From Microbotryomycetes sp. JL201 (lineage: Eukaryota > Basidiomycota > Microbotryomycetes), in assembly GCA_033819885.1 (NCBI GenBank), contig JAQYUZ010000002.1, positions 186,001 to 250,000 on the forward strand: a stretch of DNA of 64,000 nt. The letters are read 5' to 3'. The position numbers and the translations under genes are program-made. Shown piece by piece: positions 1 to 13,200 of the stretch. Position 1 is the first letter of the stretch. Each line of letters begins with the position of its first letter. The notes beneath the pieces were generated by a model. The model was not told the DNA's origin, made no database searches, and saw only the letters and a program-made list of their open reading frames with translations.

Positions 1-1578
1 AATACGACGCGCGACCTGTCGGCAGTAACAAGAAGAAGCGCAAGATTCCTGGAATGAGCTTGAATGGTCCGGCAGACGATGTTGAGGGTCCTCACTACGA
101 TATCGAGGACGGTCCAGAACCAACCACGGTCGTCGGACCAGGAGGCAAGGGTAGAGCGCCGGGTGGAGTTTCGCGACTTAAAGGTGAGCTCATCGTCACG
201 ACCTGTTCATGTGCATGTGTTCACGTGCCGCGCAGCTCCGGCAAATCCGCCAAAGACGGCCAAGGCGGCGCTGGCGAAGCTTCGCGTCAAGCCACCGCAT
301 GTGTCTAGCTGCTCGCTGTGTTTGTCTCATCGAAGACACTTGCGTGAGATGTTTAGACGCGCAGAGAAGCAGCCGCCGCTCGCGCTTGACCCGCCAGCGA
401 CGTTCTATCCTCCGCCAGTTCCTAAAGACGGGCCGCCGCCACTGCCGCCTGGCAGCGGTCTGAAAGGCAGCAAGGCCCTCAAAGCGGCCAAAAAAGCCGA
501 GAAAGAACGTCAAAAGGAGAAGGAACGCATGAAGGAAGCACTCGGTGGACCAGACCTAAAGTTGGTTGACCTGTTCGATCCAATCGGCCTTGAACGTGAG
601 AGACGGAACCATCTCAAATTTCGCTCCACGGATGAGCGGACGTTTAGGCCTCCAGACGGGTTTGAGGGGTTCAGAATCGATATCCCGGGCGTCCCGAGCA
701 TCATGGACCGATGGAATTTGCTGCAAGACCAGATCGAGCAACTAGCGTCTGCCAAGCGGAGGGCGAAAGAAGCGCGTGACCTTGTTCAAGAGCGGCGGAA
801 GGAGCAGGAGCGCGACTATGCAAGCCAGTCAGCTTCGTTAGACGGCACGGAAGCGTTGGCTCAGACAGATGGCGCCGCCGACCCAGCTGTCGGCGTAGAC
901 ACAGGCGCGGCCGAAACGATCGCTGCCGCTGCTGCTCCTGCGCCGTCGCCTCTCGGCGAACCTGCAGCCAAGCCCAGACGTAACAGCAAAGTTTCGCCGA
1001 CGACATATACGCAGGAAGCGCCTCAGCCGCTGTCGGCAAAAAAGACGAGCTCTAAGAAAGGCAAGAAGAAGCGGTCTGCGCACGCAAATGCCCTGAATGT
1101 GCACCACCGCAACAATTATGTTCCTTCACGGGCGCCCGCGTCAGCAATGGGACAACATCACGGTCGTGGTGAAGATGGCCATGCGATGTTTTGGCCGCCG
1201 TCTGACGAGGCACTTGCGGCTGCCGGTGGCGGTCGCGGGGATTTGAGCTGGTTCAGCGGTCCAGACGAGTGGCTGTGCGCGCTTTGCGAGTACGATCTGC
1301 TCTTTGGGGATGTTGACAAGGCTGTCAAGCAACGTCGTCGAGTGCTCAAAATTCGACGCAAGGCAAAGCAGCGGGCTTCCAAGGCAACCGCGGGCGCGAT
1401 TGCGGGTGCGGCGAGTGGCGGACTTGGTGATTTGACTGGGACCGGGTCAACGGCGGATGTAGTGACCCAGACCACATCGTCGTCGGCAGAGACAACGGCT
1501 TTGCCGGAACCAGAAGCTCTTGCGTTTTCGCATGACGAGCCGCCGTGGACGAACACAAACGGTGACCCTGTAGAATAG
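1..1578 (+). CDS. conserved fungal protein of unknown function with two Cys pairs (5' partial)
   Basis: Exons <1-183 and 236-1578; the 52-nt intron 184-235 has GTGAGC and GCAG ends and joins frame 3 to frame 1. The start lies outside the window, so at least 508 residues are visible. Near the left end is a nuclear-localisation-like basic run (KKKRK). A first Cys pair follows the intron (CSLC), then a Pro-rich patch, a Lys/Glu-rich helical stretch, and a second Cys pair near the C-terminus (WLCALCEYDLLFG) followed by a strongly basic helix. The two CxxC pairs could bind one zinc; that is inference. The block around the second pair, ending in a basic helix, looks conserved, but I cannot name the family. 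The tail is Ala/Ser/Thr-rich. The gene is followed tandemly by the transporter at 1759. Confidence 0.75.
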
Positions 1579-1758
1579 TTTCCGTACTTCTCTGTGTTTC
1601 ACGCACGTCATGTCATTCACTCGTCGTTCACGACTGGTAATACATTTCACCCTTCTGCCTGGACACGTTTCCACGTTCCGCGGGACGAGATGCCGTTTGC
1701 CGCTCGGTCTGAACTCGCAAGGTCGAACCTTCTCTTTCAGCTTTGGCGTGCTTCAGCT

Positions 1759-4700
1759 ATGGCGGGCCTCGCCTCCAGGCTCAAGCCAAACTTGACGAGG
1801 CGGCAGTACATATCTGTGCTCAAAGGTGAGCATTGCATACAGATCACGTGCTTGCTGCGGCACCTGCAGCGCAGGTCACGCTGACGCCCAAGACACAGGC
1901 ACGCTTGCGTACACCTTGGTGTGTTTCCGGATCTATCACTCTTCCTGCTCTCTCGAGACAAGGCGCGCATGCTCCTGCGCGTGTGTGCGTGCTGATTGTC
2001 GTTCGCCTCGCAGGTGTTTACGTTTACGTTCATCAACGCGTTCAGCCTCCGATGGCGTTACCCGATCACTCTGACGAGCATGATTATCGTTTCAATTGCT
2101 GGACAGCCCGGTCTGTCTGTCGGGGCTTGCTTGGATCAGGCTTGGCTTGGCTCGCTCGGAGTCGCCACTGGAGGCGCTTGCTTTGCCATACTCGCAAAGC
2201 TCGGCCATTCGCGCGTCGCACAGGGATTCGTCTTCTGGGTCATGCTGTACTGCCTCGCTTACATCAAGGCTTTGTCGATGCGATACTTTGCCTTCTCACT
2301 CCTCGCAATTCTCGTGGCTTTCAACGGAATATACACGAGCGCCTTGTCCAGAGGCAACTTTGTTCCGGACTACCTCGAAGACTACCTCAAGGCATACGCC
2401 ATGGCATTCGCCATCGTACTAGGCGTCAACGTGCTCGTGTTTCCCGTCTCGGCAGAGCGAGAGCTCCGCGAGACTCTGGTGGCGTCGCTTGAGCGCATCT
2501 CGACGTTTACACATTTGATTGCCCGAACGTACAACATCGAGATCACAGAGGAAGAAAAGACGGTGCGCGACCAGCTCAATCAATCAATCAGAGCCGATTT
2601 TGCTTTCTTGCAACTCAAGCTGCAACAGAGCGGCCTCGAAGTCAACTGGACGCGCTGGTCAATGGCCGATTACGCTGGTATGGTGTCCAAGGTACAATCG
2701 ATGCAGCAAGGCTTGATTACGGCGTACAGCAGCTTGATCGTGCTCGAAAAGCACGAAAGACCCTCGCTCGACTTGATCAAAAAGGGACTTGTGGAAACAG
2801 AGACTGGACGCATGTTCAACAAACTCAGGCTCGGCTTTGACGTGCTCGTAAATGACATTGTGACTGAGCTTGCCGTTGGTGACCTCCGGCACCAATCGCC
2901 TTTGCCAGACGCCGCGTGGGAGGACTTTTTGGATATCGAAGACGAACTAGATATCGAGACGGGACGAGCTCGCACGAGGTCTCGGTCAAAATCAATGTCC
3001 CAAGATCCCGAGATCAATACGCAGCTAGAGCGAGTCAATGCCCGATTGAGACAAGAGCTCAGGGGCATCAGTCACACCCCCGTTCAGTCGCGACGCAATT
3101 CGTTCAGCAACGATGACAATGCTGCCACCTCTAATCCGCCTGTGGTCGCTTCTACTGGCGGCACGACAGTCGTACCTAGCCCGAGGACAAGTAGCGACCG
3201 ACGCCACAGGGTCATTGACCTGAAGGAAATTGATCGAGTCGCCTTTATGCGCGGGGCATGGAAACGCTTCAAATCGGCCCAAAATGACTACATTGCCAAA
3301 TTGTTGTCCGAAGGCGTGCTTGACGATGATAGTTTGCGCGTCGAGATGCCGACACAGTCGTTGGCTGAGCTTTACCGCGACGGTCCAGGCTATACAGCGC
3401 CGGTTGGCGTCAATTATGGCTTAAGACCATACCTTTCGAATGCGAGCAGGCGGAATACTGCCAAATCGGACGACGAGAAGCATGGAACCGACACATCCTC
3501 GCAAGAGGCCGACTCGTCCGAACCTCTTCGTACAGAGTCTGCCGAGCGAGTATGCGGCTCGGCCATCCTGCGAACATTTTCGGCTCTGTTCGGCTTGGAA
3601 CACGTCGTCGAGAACCTATCGCTCATGCACGAGTCTGTCGTCGCTCCGATCGGCGGCAAAGGGCATCTGAGCCGGAAACGAATCCACTTGCACTTTCTCG
3701 AAAAAGTGCCTCGTCCGCCGAAGAAAAAGAATGGCATGAGCCTGCGAGAGGCCGTTGCCAAGCTGACAGGTCGAGATTTTGCGCCCGACAAAGTTTCAAT
3801 ATCAGCTCGAATCGCCTCGATCGAGAGGTGGTTCCGCACGCCGACTTCTATTTTTGCGTTCAAAACTGCCTGCGCCGTCACCGTCTTTAACGTGTTCATC
3901 CTTGCGCCATCATTGACAAATTGGTTTGTTCAGTACGGTCTCACGGGGGGTCTCATCACCATCACGGTCGCTTTGGCTCCGACACTCGGCCAATCCTTGA
4001 TCACTTTTGTATTGCAAATCCTCGGCACCGGTCTCGGAACTCTGTACGGCCTTCTCATTCTACGGATATTTAAAGACGTCGGGGGTTACTCGTACAATCC
4101 GTACGGCCTTGTCGTCTTTCTCGCGCTGTGGGCCGTTCCTCTCTGCTACATCATCTACACAAATCCGGTGTTTTTTGCTGGTGCTTTGCTCGCCATGAAC
4201 GGCGCCGGAGTTCTTGTAATGACTCTCTGGGTCTATAATGAAGTGCCCGGTCAAATTCGACCAGGCTTTGACCAGCCCCGTGAGTGCAGACAAGGAAATC
4301 ACTTAATTGCTGGAGTTGACGCTGACTTCTCGTGAGTGACAGCTTATCGAGCAGCGAAGGCGTTCACTGCTTTGGCTCTGGCGCTAGCCATCGCTGCCGT
4401 TTTCCAAATCTTGATTCTGCGAACGCCTGCGCGACAAACTTTGAGGATCAAACTGTCCAACTTGACATTCTCGCTCAGCAATTACTCTGTTTTGTTCGGC
4501 ATGCTCGCGGAAGCTCTCGTGCCAATTGAATCGAAAGTGGATACGTCAAGACCGCCACCAGATCCTGAAGCGCTCGAAGTGGTCAGGCAAGAGCTGATGC
4601 GCCGTGAGCGACAACTCCAGCAAGAGCTTATTGCGTTAATGCCGTTGTTGAAGTACGTTGGAACGTTTCCCTTTTACCGGTGCTGCATGGCTGAAACTTT

Positions 4701-5217
4701 TGAGCCTAGGTTCTCTGCTGCCGAACCTGCGTTCGGACAGCCGTTCCAAGCGGGCGTCATTACGCGTCTCATTCGATCGCATCAACTCATTCTAGACCGA
4801 TTGAGAGAAGCCCGAGTCGCCATGGGCACCGAAGGGTTCGGATTGCCGATTCGACAACATCTCGCCTCGCGATTAGCTCCTTATCGAAGACAGAGCAAAC
4901 GTTTCACTCGTGCATTATTCTTTCTGGTATCGACTTCTTTGGCGACAAAAGCTCCATTGCCACACGACTTGCCAACTATGCTGACAGCAGCCCGCAACAT
5001 TCAACATGACGCTTTGGTCCTGTCGAAACGAATGGCTGAAACCCATGAAGGTAAAGAGGTGGTCAGGTCTCAAGGGTTTTTGCGTTACTGGTTCTATGTC
5101 GTGAGTATGTCTGGGATTTCTTATACTCTCGAAAGCATGGAGACAGAGTTGAGAAGTTTATTGGGTACGGTGGAAGAGTCTCCATTCGTGGTCAGAGAGA
5201 GAGAAATGTCCTTTTGA
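1759..5217 (+). CDS. Bre4-like ArAE/FUSC-type multi-pass membrane transporter
   Basis: Exons 1759-1825, 1899-1918, 2014-4279, 4343-4652 and 4710-5217 give 1056 residues. The layout is that of fungal brefeldin-A-sensitivity/aromatic acid exporter (ArAE_2) proteins: an N-terminal block of hydrophobic segments (PITLTSMIIVSIAGQPGLS), a long Ser-rich cytosolic linker, a second membrane block around residues 620-760 (WFVQYGLTGGLITITVALAP), and a C-terminal conserved helical region (ITRLIRSHQLILDRLREAR). The 20-nt second exon is needed to rebuild the first membrane segment. The 57-nt intron 4653-4709 is a multiple of three, and removing it restores the family spacing. Substrate unknown; the family name reflects bacterial aromatic-acid exporters, so a link to the aromatic genes downstream is speculation. 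The 3' end lies 35 nt from the convergent oxygenase. Confidence 0.9.
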
Positions 5218-5252
5218 GATAGACATTGCTTGTAACGAGTATGTATTATATG

Positions 5253-6153
5253 TCAAGTAAACATGACGTCTGACCTAAGTACCCATTTCACTCCCTTCTC
5301 GACTGTTCTCTTGAGTATTTCAGTAATTTTTGAGTTTGTGTGTCAGTGCTTGACCAGAGTGTGGCCGATGACGACACGCGCGTACCCCTTCGTGGAGCAT
5401 ACATGCGTGACCATGTCTGTGCAAGAGAGCTCTGCCAGCCACTAGGTCGACATCAAGTCGAGGACCGTCAGACTTTGCTGTCGATTTCGGGTAAAAAGCC
5501 GTTTCTCCTCCTGGGCGCGCGCGCGAGACAGTCAGCGCGTCAAAATGTAGGCAAAGATTTAGCTACCAAGAGTCGCGTACCGACAACGCCATCAGACTGT
5601 CCTGTGAGGTAGATCAACAAGGTCCATTCGCTTCGTTGCTTTGTCTGAGCGTCGTAAACGTCATCGTCATAGTGCGCTGTGGGTGGACAAGGAGTAGGAT
5701 GGAGATGAGTGCAAATCACTGGGCAAGAGGATTGGTTGGCGGTCACTGACGACCAAAAAAGGATCCCTCAGGGTACTTGTAAACACGAATGTTTTGATTC
5801 AAGCCGATGGCTCGTTTGCCTTTGACGCGACTCGGCACAAGTCGAGCACATAGCTCGTCCAGACCTGTTTGAGTCCACAGCTTTTGAGCAAAGTCTTTGT
5901 CGTGAAACTGTGCACGAAAGTTGCGCCTGTCTGCGTGACCGGCCAGTGGCGGTTGTGGCGGGTCCATGGCGAGTTTGTCGACAAAGAGACGCCACTGCTT
6001 GAGTTCTTTAGGTTGGATGACGTTGTCTATGACGATCAGGTCGCTGTTCAAGTGCTCGACGATGAGCTGATCGGGTGGCGTCTTGCTGAGCTCGGGCCAC
6101 GCAGCCGGTCGGTCGTCACTCGCGTTTGGCCGTCTCGTGCGCGGTTGAGGCAT
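5253..6153 (-). CDS. 2-oxoglutarate/Fe(II)-dependent dioxygenase (prolyl-hydroxylase-like)
   Basis: Exons on the minus strand: 5253-5309, 5386-5510, 5581-5676 and 5751-6153, giving 226 residues. Splicing recovers the double-stranded beta-helix signature: a core beginning NIRVYKYPEGSFFG, then HYDDD (the HxD iron ligands), GGETAFYP, and HRHG plus HEG near the C-terminus, where the distal iron His and the 2OG-binding Arg normally sit. This fits small fungal 2OG-Fe(II) oxygenases whose substrate is usually unknown. The frame is open upstream to 6468 with an Arg-rich, presequence-like N-terminus, so a longer mitochondrial form starting upstream is possible. I chose the ATG at 6153 because the length then fits the family and the extension would occupy the divergent promoter. 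The gene is divergent from SPT7. Confidence 0.85.
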
Positions 6154-6483
6154 GTCGGACGAGTTGTGGCGTGGGATGTTTGCTGTCAAGAGAGTGTTTG
6201 GGTGCTCGTTGGGCAGGCGTTTGATGGTAATGAAAACAGACGCCCACCGTGCGCTTTTCCCTCGCCTCGCCGCGCCCACTCTGGCAGCCACGCGCGACAC
6301 CGCCACCGCCAGTGCACGCAGGGACAGGCGGCAGCTACCACGAGTGGCGTCAACGTGCTTGCCCGGCTGCTTTCGAACGCTCTCGGGGCTGCAGGATCGC
6401 GCTAGGCACGCGGGGTCTGTGCGGCGGCGAGCCTGGGCGCGTGGACGGACGCCGCGACGCGCTATCACGCCACCACCGTCACG
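6154..6483. promoter_or_regulatory. divergent intergenic region between the 2OG oxygenase and SPT7
   Basis: 330 nt separate the two start codons and should hold both promoters. The sequence is GC-rich with runs of CGCC and CGC. The oxygenase reading frame continues through it without a stop to 6468, so part could be coding. I see no clear TATA box or repeat. Confidence 0.5.
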
Positions 6484-9400
6484 ATGAAGGCAAGTTGGCG
6501 GCTCATCGGCCTCTTGATGCGTTCAACCTGACCCCTCACTCGCTCTTGTCGCGCCAAACAGTACCTGTTCGAGGCGATCGACGCGCGGCGAGACCGGCGC
6601 GCGCCGCTGCAGCCGTCACAGCCACGCTACGACGTCCAGGAGCTCAAACAGGTCGTCGCAGAGGCGTCAGAAGGGCTCGTAAGTGTCGTTCATAGAGGCT
6701 GTCGGGCGGTTTGTGTGGCTGTAGCCGCCCGGGTGTGCCTCGCCCGCCCGTCGCCCACGTCCGCGCACTTCTCGAGGGCGCGACACTGACACATCGAATC
6801 AACTAACCACGCAGGACGACAAGACGTCAATGACAGACTTTATCGAAACGCTCGAACGCATCGTCACCGAGATCAAAAACACAACAGTCAGTCTTTGAGC
6901 GTCTCTGGTAACTTGCAGCGAGCAACCGCCACTAACGCCAGTCCGCCCCTCATCAAAGGAGCACTCTGGCGCGTTCTTGCAAAAAGTGCGCAAAAGCGAC
7001 TATCCTGACTACTATGAAAGTGAGCGCTACAGCGCAGTCTAACGCGAGGGACCCGTCAACTCACCCAATCCGGCGACATCCATCCAGTCATCAAGCGGCC
7101 GATGGACCTCGCCACCTTGCAAAAGCGGGTCAAGCAAGGCGTCTACCGCAACAAAAAAGCTTTCGCCGAAGACCTTGATTTGATTTGGTCAAATTGTTTG
7201 ATTTACAACAGCTTGCCTGTCAGTTCTGTCTCGTCCGTCAAAAGTCGTGGGCGCAGCCAAAACTCAGACAACTCGTTCTCTTTTACGTTGTCCAGACTCA
7301 CCCACTGCGCGCCTCGGCCGAGTTTCTCCGGCAGAAATCAAATCAGCTGCTCGAATTCATTTCTGATCCGGCTCTGCCTGCGCGGTCTATCTACGCACAG
7401 GCTCTTGGCGACAGAGGAGTCAACAGAAGTCAAAGAGGAACTCCAGCACTTGATGAGGACGGCGACGTTGAAGCGGAAAGCGACATGGAATTGGCGGCAG
7501 GGATCAGAGCAGTACAGGCTTCAAGGTTGCGAAAAGAGGGCAGCGTTGCAAGCGCTCTGCCGAGCGCAGTTACTGGTCAGTGTCGCTTGTCGGCTTCCAT
7601 TCAGTCTCTTTGTCTGACATACCCGTACACTGCAGGCCGAGAGGCAACAGACTCGCCGTTGCCGTCAGCCCGGAGTACACCTCTTCCCGACCGAAGACCT
7701 GTGCGCAAGCTTGTCCGCGGCCCCGTGAGTTGGTTTTCTAATGCAAATTCGCATTTTTATGTGGGTCAAGCTGACAAACCTGAATTCTTCAGCTCGGTCG
7801 CGAATCTATAAGCGTCGAACCGGAAGTGCCGGATGCCCCGTCAATTCCGTTTGAAGAACGACCCGCAATCATTCGCACGCCTCAGTGCATGCTCGATTTT
7901 CTCAAACTTGACGTCGAGCTCGAACGTCTCGATGCCGAACTGGTCGGCTGGAAAGCAGATGCGCAGCGTTCAAAGCCACTTTTACCCCAGATCTCAGACG
8001 CGGCTCAGTCGCCCATGACGCCCGACACGATAGCAGGGGTTGACCCGTCTCAGAAGATTCTTCTCGATCTATGTAGATCGCTCAACCCGACAGCACATCC
8101 TCTACCGACGCCTCCAACGTCCAATGGCGATGATCAATCGCCCTCGGCTGTCATCGACGAGCACTCGGCGCGGCCCGAGACGCCGCAAGCGTCAACATCG
8201 TCTGCAGTGAAAATCAGTCCTGATGAGACGCCAGACGAGCTATGGTGGGACACAGTCAGCGTTCAGAAAGCGACGGCGCCACTGGCTGCCTTGCCTCATC
8301 CAGCAACAGTATTGGCTGCCGGCATACCATTGACGCCTTGGACCGGCGGAGGTGGAGAGTTGTTGCTGTCTCGAAAGAACAAGCGGAAACTGGATACGAT
8401 GAAGAGAAGGACCAAGTCTAGAAAACGGACAATCTCTGGCGATGATGCCGATGCGACCATGGAGGACGCGACAGTGTCACAGAAAGAGCCCCTTGGGTTG
8501 ACATCAAGAATGAGAAGGAACTACTTCATGCTCAAAGATGTCAAGCGATTACACAATCAACTCGCAAACACGCACAAAGCTGGCGATGCTACCGTAAGCT
8601 TTTCGCGATTCGTCTTGCTCTCGGGCCAATGGCAACTGACGACAATCGAATTTGGCAGGACCCATTCTTTCTATCAGAAGACGCGTTGTTCGAGGACGAC
8701 ACCGACCGGTTTCGAAATATATTTTCAGATCCTGAAATTCCTCGACGGACGATTCGATCGTACCTCGGTGACAGAGCCGCTTCTGAAGCTATGACCACAG
8801 TGTCACATCGAATGCTCTGTCATACCGGCTTTGATGGTAAGCTGGGCGTTTTGCTCGCCTTCCTCTTGCTCGAGCGGCTGACGATCGCTCGACAGCTTCG
8901 AGCTCAATGGCAACGAACGTGCTCACACACATTGCCGCCGAGTACATGACAAATCTCGGTCGAAGTATGCGATTTTTTGTCGACCGGTACGGCAACAAGT
9001 TTTCGGACAAAGTGAGCGTGAACGGGCCGGATCGCAACATTTGGAAACTAACATTGTGCTCGCCTAGGACATCCTCCAACACGCTCTCGAGTCGAATGGC
9101 GTGCCTGCCGCATCAATCTTGTCGGACTACGTCGCGAAGGATATCGATCAATACGGCAGACGGCTCTCGAATCTGCAAGCCAAACTTGCGCGGGCCAGAG
9201 CGGAACAGCTCGAGAACGTCGAGTCTGGCGAAAAGGCTTTGAGTGAAGAGCAAGTGTTTGCAAGAGGCTGCGAAGCCTTGATTGCGTCAGTGCCTGAGAT
9301 TTTCTCGCAATGAGGCAAAAACACTTACTCGATTCTCCACGTGCAGAGGAGAGACGTCGAAGCTGACTGGAGAAGACTATTTTGGTCTCGCCAATCTTGG

Positions 9401-10004
9401 ACTGAATGTCGAACTCGGCGCGTCCACCTTGTCGGTCCCTTTGCCGCTACTCAGAGGCGCGCCCAAGGGCGAGCTCGCAGATTGGCAAGTCATCGTGTTT
9501 TGGATACGCACCGACGTGGACAAAGCTGACTCGGCAGCAAACAGTGGCACAGCTTCGTCCGAACCTGCCCAAGCATACACCGTGCCGCCACCGTATCCCG
9601 TGTTGACATCCGAATCCGTGTCTTCGCTGCCTGGAGTCTTGCAACCCTACTTTCAACTGCGCATGAACGCACCAGCGGGACCTGCTTCGTCTGTAGCGGC
9701 AACGACGATACCGATGGTGAACGGTGATCAATCAGAAAATGCGACATTGGGATTGATTGAAGATTTCAACCATTCAACTCGTCCGAAACAATGGCCTCTT
9801 CGACCGAAAGTACCACCCATGTCGGGCCGGATTCCAGTCAAAGGCGTCAACAAGAAAAAGACAAATTCGAATGGTGATGACGTCTCGGGATTGGGTGAAA
9901 CGTCCTCGGCGATGGGTTCAAAAAAGAAAAAGAAAAAGCTGCTGCTGCACCAGCAGCAGCAGCAGCACCAAGCGGCTTTGATGCAACCGATACCGAGCGA
10001 ATGA
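6484..10004 (+). CDS. SPT7: SAGA complex subunit Spt7 (bromodomain plus histone fold)
   Basis: Exons 6484-6489, 6562-6678, 6815-6886, 6959-7019, 7088-7218, 7296-7575, 7636-7724, 7793-8593, 8659-8836, 8896-9011, 9068-9285 and 9347-10004 give 908 residues. The bromodomain (about residues 55-148) is split over five exons: EHSGAFLQKVRKSDYPDYY, then IIKRPMDLATL, then NCLIYNSLP and THPLRASAEFLRQKS. A histone-fold-like block (about 580-640; HIAAEYMTNLGRSMRFF) follows, then the Spt7-type region EDYFGLANLGL. The tail is Lys-rich and ends in a short polyglutamine run. In the family, Spt7 scaffolds SAGA and pairs with Taf10 through its histone fold. The first exon is only ATG AAG, followed by a GC-AG intron (AAG|GCAAGT), so the extreme N-terminus is the least certain part. 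Confidence 0.88.
9939..9965 (+). repeat. (CTG)3-CAC-(CAG)5 triplet repeat in the SPT7 tail
   Basis: Three leucine/CTG-type triplets, one CAC, then five CAG triplets at 9951-9965 encode LLLHQQQQQ. The CTG and CAG halves are complementary and could form a hairpin. Length polymorphism between strains would be expected. Confidence 0.85.
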
Positions 10005-10224
10005 GCGCGAGAGTCAGATTATGTACAGCGAACGGGTTGAGAAAGCGAAGGGGAAAGAGATCAAATAGGGCCCGGTTTTCAAATCATTGTTGTAGCGTTC
10101 CTCGGGGGCTAATTATATTTGTGCAATCGCCACACTTGCAAACGCCGTAAGATCACCTCATCGAAACTCGCGCGCGCTCGTTGTTCGTTTTCATTTTTAC
10201 ACGGAAATTCATGAGATTACAAGA

Positions 10225-13200
10225 TTACAAGAATGACAAAGGACTCGTGTCATTTTCGGCTCCAGGTCCGTGATCAATCACGCTCCCGCTGTCGTCACCG
10301 CCACCACCGTTCATTGACCTCGTGCTCGATCCCAAACTGCTGATGAAATCATCGTGCGCACTTGTACTGCCACCAAAGAATCCACTTGTCGAGGACGACA
10401 AAGTCAAGAACGGGTTCGGACCTGACTCGAAAGGCACTTTGTCTCTCGGTTCAGGTTTCAAAGGACGCAGCGACGACTGTGGCTCATAAGGGTTGTTCCA
10501 ATCGTCCCTTTTCGATCCGAAAGCCTGATGTGACGGAGGCAGGTACGAGGATTGCGAAAACAAATCGCTCGTACCGCCGCGACTAGTGGGCTTGTTTGAA
10601 CCGAAAGGATCAAAGTCATACGAAGGCGAGTTGGCAAACAACCGGTCGACAGACTCTGCAACGACGTCATGAGAGCGGGTAGGTGGCGATGGCTGGGACG
10701 GCGGCTGCTGCTGCTGCTGCTGAAGGTGTTCCTCTTCCTTCTCAACGTCCTCCGGACCTGCATTCAATGCGGGTTCGGAAGCCATCTCTATCGCTGGCTC
10801 GGGCGATGTCGCAGATGCCGTTTCAGGCTCAGACTCGTGCTCGGCCTGTCGTGGCGCATACTGACTAGGCTCGTAGCCATTGTCCGTTTTTGGTGGAGGC
10901 TCGTAGCGCGAGGGATTGTACGCTTCAGAGTCGTATACAGGCTTCTTGACCGCTCCTGGCTCTGAATGCTGCATCTGCTGAGCCGGAATCGGAGCTACAG
11001 GCACAGGCTGCACGGTGTTGTCGCCGTTTCGTTGGGGCGGAGCTTGTGGCTCAGACGGAACATCAGTCGCATCAACTTCCTCGTCATCGTCCTCGTCCTC
11101 CGAAACTTCAAAGCCTGCCGACCGCAATCGTTTTTTGTCGGCTTTGCGCTTCGCATAGATGTCTTCGAGTAGGACGAGCAGCTGCGTTGACTTCGTCAGC
11201 TCATCCGTATAGCGCACTCAATGTTACTCACATCTTCTTGCTCCTTGTCAGTTTCTGCTTTGCTGACTCTCGCGTCCTCCAGCTCGCGCTGTAAGGACGC
11301 AACTTGCTGTGTCAAAGTCGCAATCTCGTGTCTAAAGGAGGCCTGCTCTTCGTCGCGAGTACGCTGCATCGTGGTGAGTTGAATTCGCAGGTCTTCCAGC
11401 TCTTGCAGCTGTGTGGTGATCTGCGTTCGGAGGGCGTTTGCTATCGCTGCGTCGCCTGAGGCATCAAATGAACGGCCTGATGAGAACATGGGTCAGTATC
11501 CGACCACATTACACCGAATGACCACAGACTCACGGCTTTCATTCGAGCCAGGTTCGAGCAGAATCGCCCGCTGGACGGCCACTGCGACATGTAAGTTGCA
11601 TCAGGCAAGGTCGAGAAGATGATTTGCGAAAGGCATTACCGTAGTTGGTCTTTAGGAATTCGACGAAAGCAAAGTCGAACCACAGTCCGTCTTCTTCAGC
11701 AGGTTCATCCAGAGCATCATCATCGTCGGCCATCTCGAGTACGTTTGGCAAGACGCTTCTGAAACGATCGTCTTCGCGCAACCGCAGAATTCGAGAAACG
11801 AACTGATCGGGACCAACTCTGCTCTGCAAGATCGGGTGCAGTGTCTCCCTGAGGCGAACAAGTCAGTCTCCGCAACGAGCCAACGATCGTCGCCCCTACC
11901 TTGTGATAGGTCCAGGTTCGCGACAATACTCGTACACGATACCGAGCAAGAATGCACATAGCCCTTGCACTGCAGAGTCGACGCCGGATGATTGTGTGAT
12001 CGGTTGGATGAGCTGGGTGTATCAAGATCAGACCCTGTTTGCTGGGCGCGCTGGGAATGACCAGGTCATGCTCACCACTTGCAGGTTTGACCCTTCGATC
12101 AAGAACTCTTTGACAGTGACAGGCGACTCCCACATCCAAGCCGAAAGAACGATCAAGTACCCGACCATGACTCGCGACCATTGCAGAACGCGTTCAGGCC
12201 CAAGTCCAGCGTTCTGGCTTTGCGCCTGCTCTCGTTGAGCCATCATGAGGTTGCCGACCAGGATGGCGACGAGACTGATTCGATCATCTTCATCTCCCAT
12301 ACCGCCGGGCTGCACGTCATCGCCGTTGAAATATATCTTGAGCGCGGCCGTCTTGCACTCGTCGGAATTATAGAGTAGGTGGGAAAACATGAGACAAGCA
12401 AAGAAGGGAACATAAGAGTCGAGCTGCTCGTTCCGCGAAGTCGAAGGAACGACGCGCATTCCTTGTAACAGAATGGATCCGGCTGAAGGAGTCGGTTGCG
12501 CTGTCGCAAAAGACGAGAGTCAGTCAAGAAGAGCGTCTCCGTGAGCTCGGGCCTACAAGCATCCTCGGCATTTGCGTTGTCGTCCGGTAGAGGTGCAGAC
12601 ATGGTCGACAAGATGCCCAGCTGAGTCACGTGCGAACCGGCAACGTAGCTCTGTGGACGAAACAAAGGTGAGTCCATCAGACTTCCAAGGGCGCGATGGC
12701 AACGCACTTCAAACAAATTGACGGCGGCTGCACGGACTCGGAGTCCTTCCCGTCCCGGAGTGCCATCGCCATTGACAGCAAGCTGAACTGCAGCCACGAC
12801 CGCGGGTGTAGGCGTACCTCTCCTCCATTTACTCTCGCTCGGCGCGACGGCACCCTGGCCAGTGCTAGCACGATCGAACGAAGCGCGTTCATCCTCTCCG
12901 AGGTTTTCGCCTTCTGCAGGATAGTGCTCAGGTGCAGGTGGCGCAAGCGGCGGGATCAGAGGCGTGAGCACAAGACTCGTCATTGCTTCCTGGTTCGGCG
13001 ACGAGTTGCGCATAATGTCGCTCAGAGCATTGAGTGACCGAGACTTGAGCACGGCCGGAGCATTCGACGCCAGCGCCAGCTCGGCCAGACATCTCGTGAT
13101 TCCAGACGCGAGAAGCGCCTTTTGGTTGCCCGCGCGGCCACTACCTGCTCCGCCGACTAGCATTCTGACGAGTGATAAGACTAGGCCAGCGTTGATGACT

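Noticed and set aside
5743-6468. Full 241-codon minus frame as one uninterrupted oxygenase gene
   Set aside because: It stops before the iron-binding His; the HYDDD, GGETAFYP and HEG motifs need three downstream exons.
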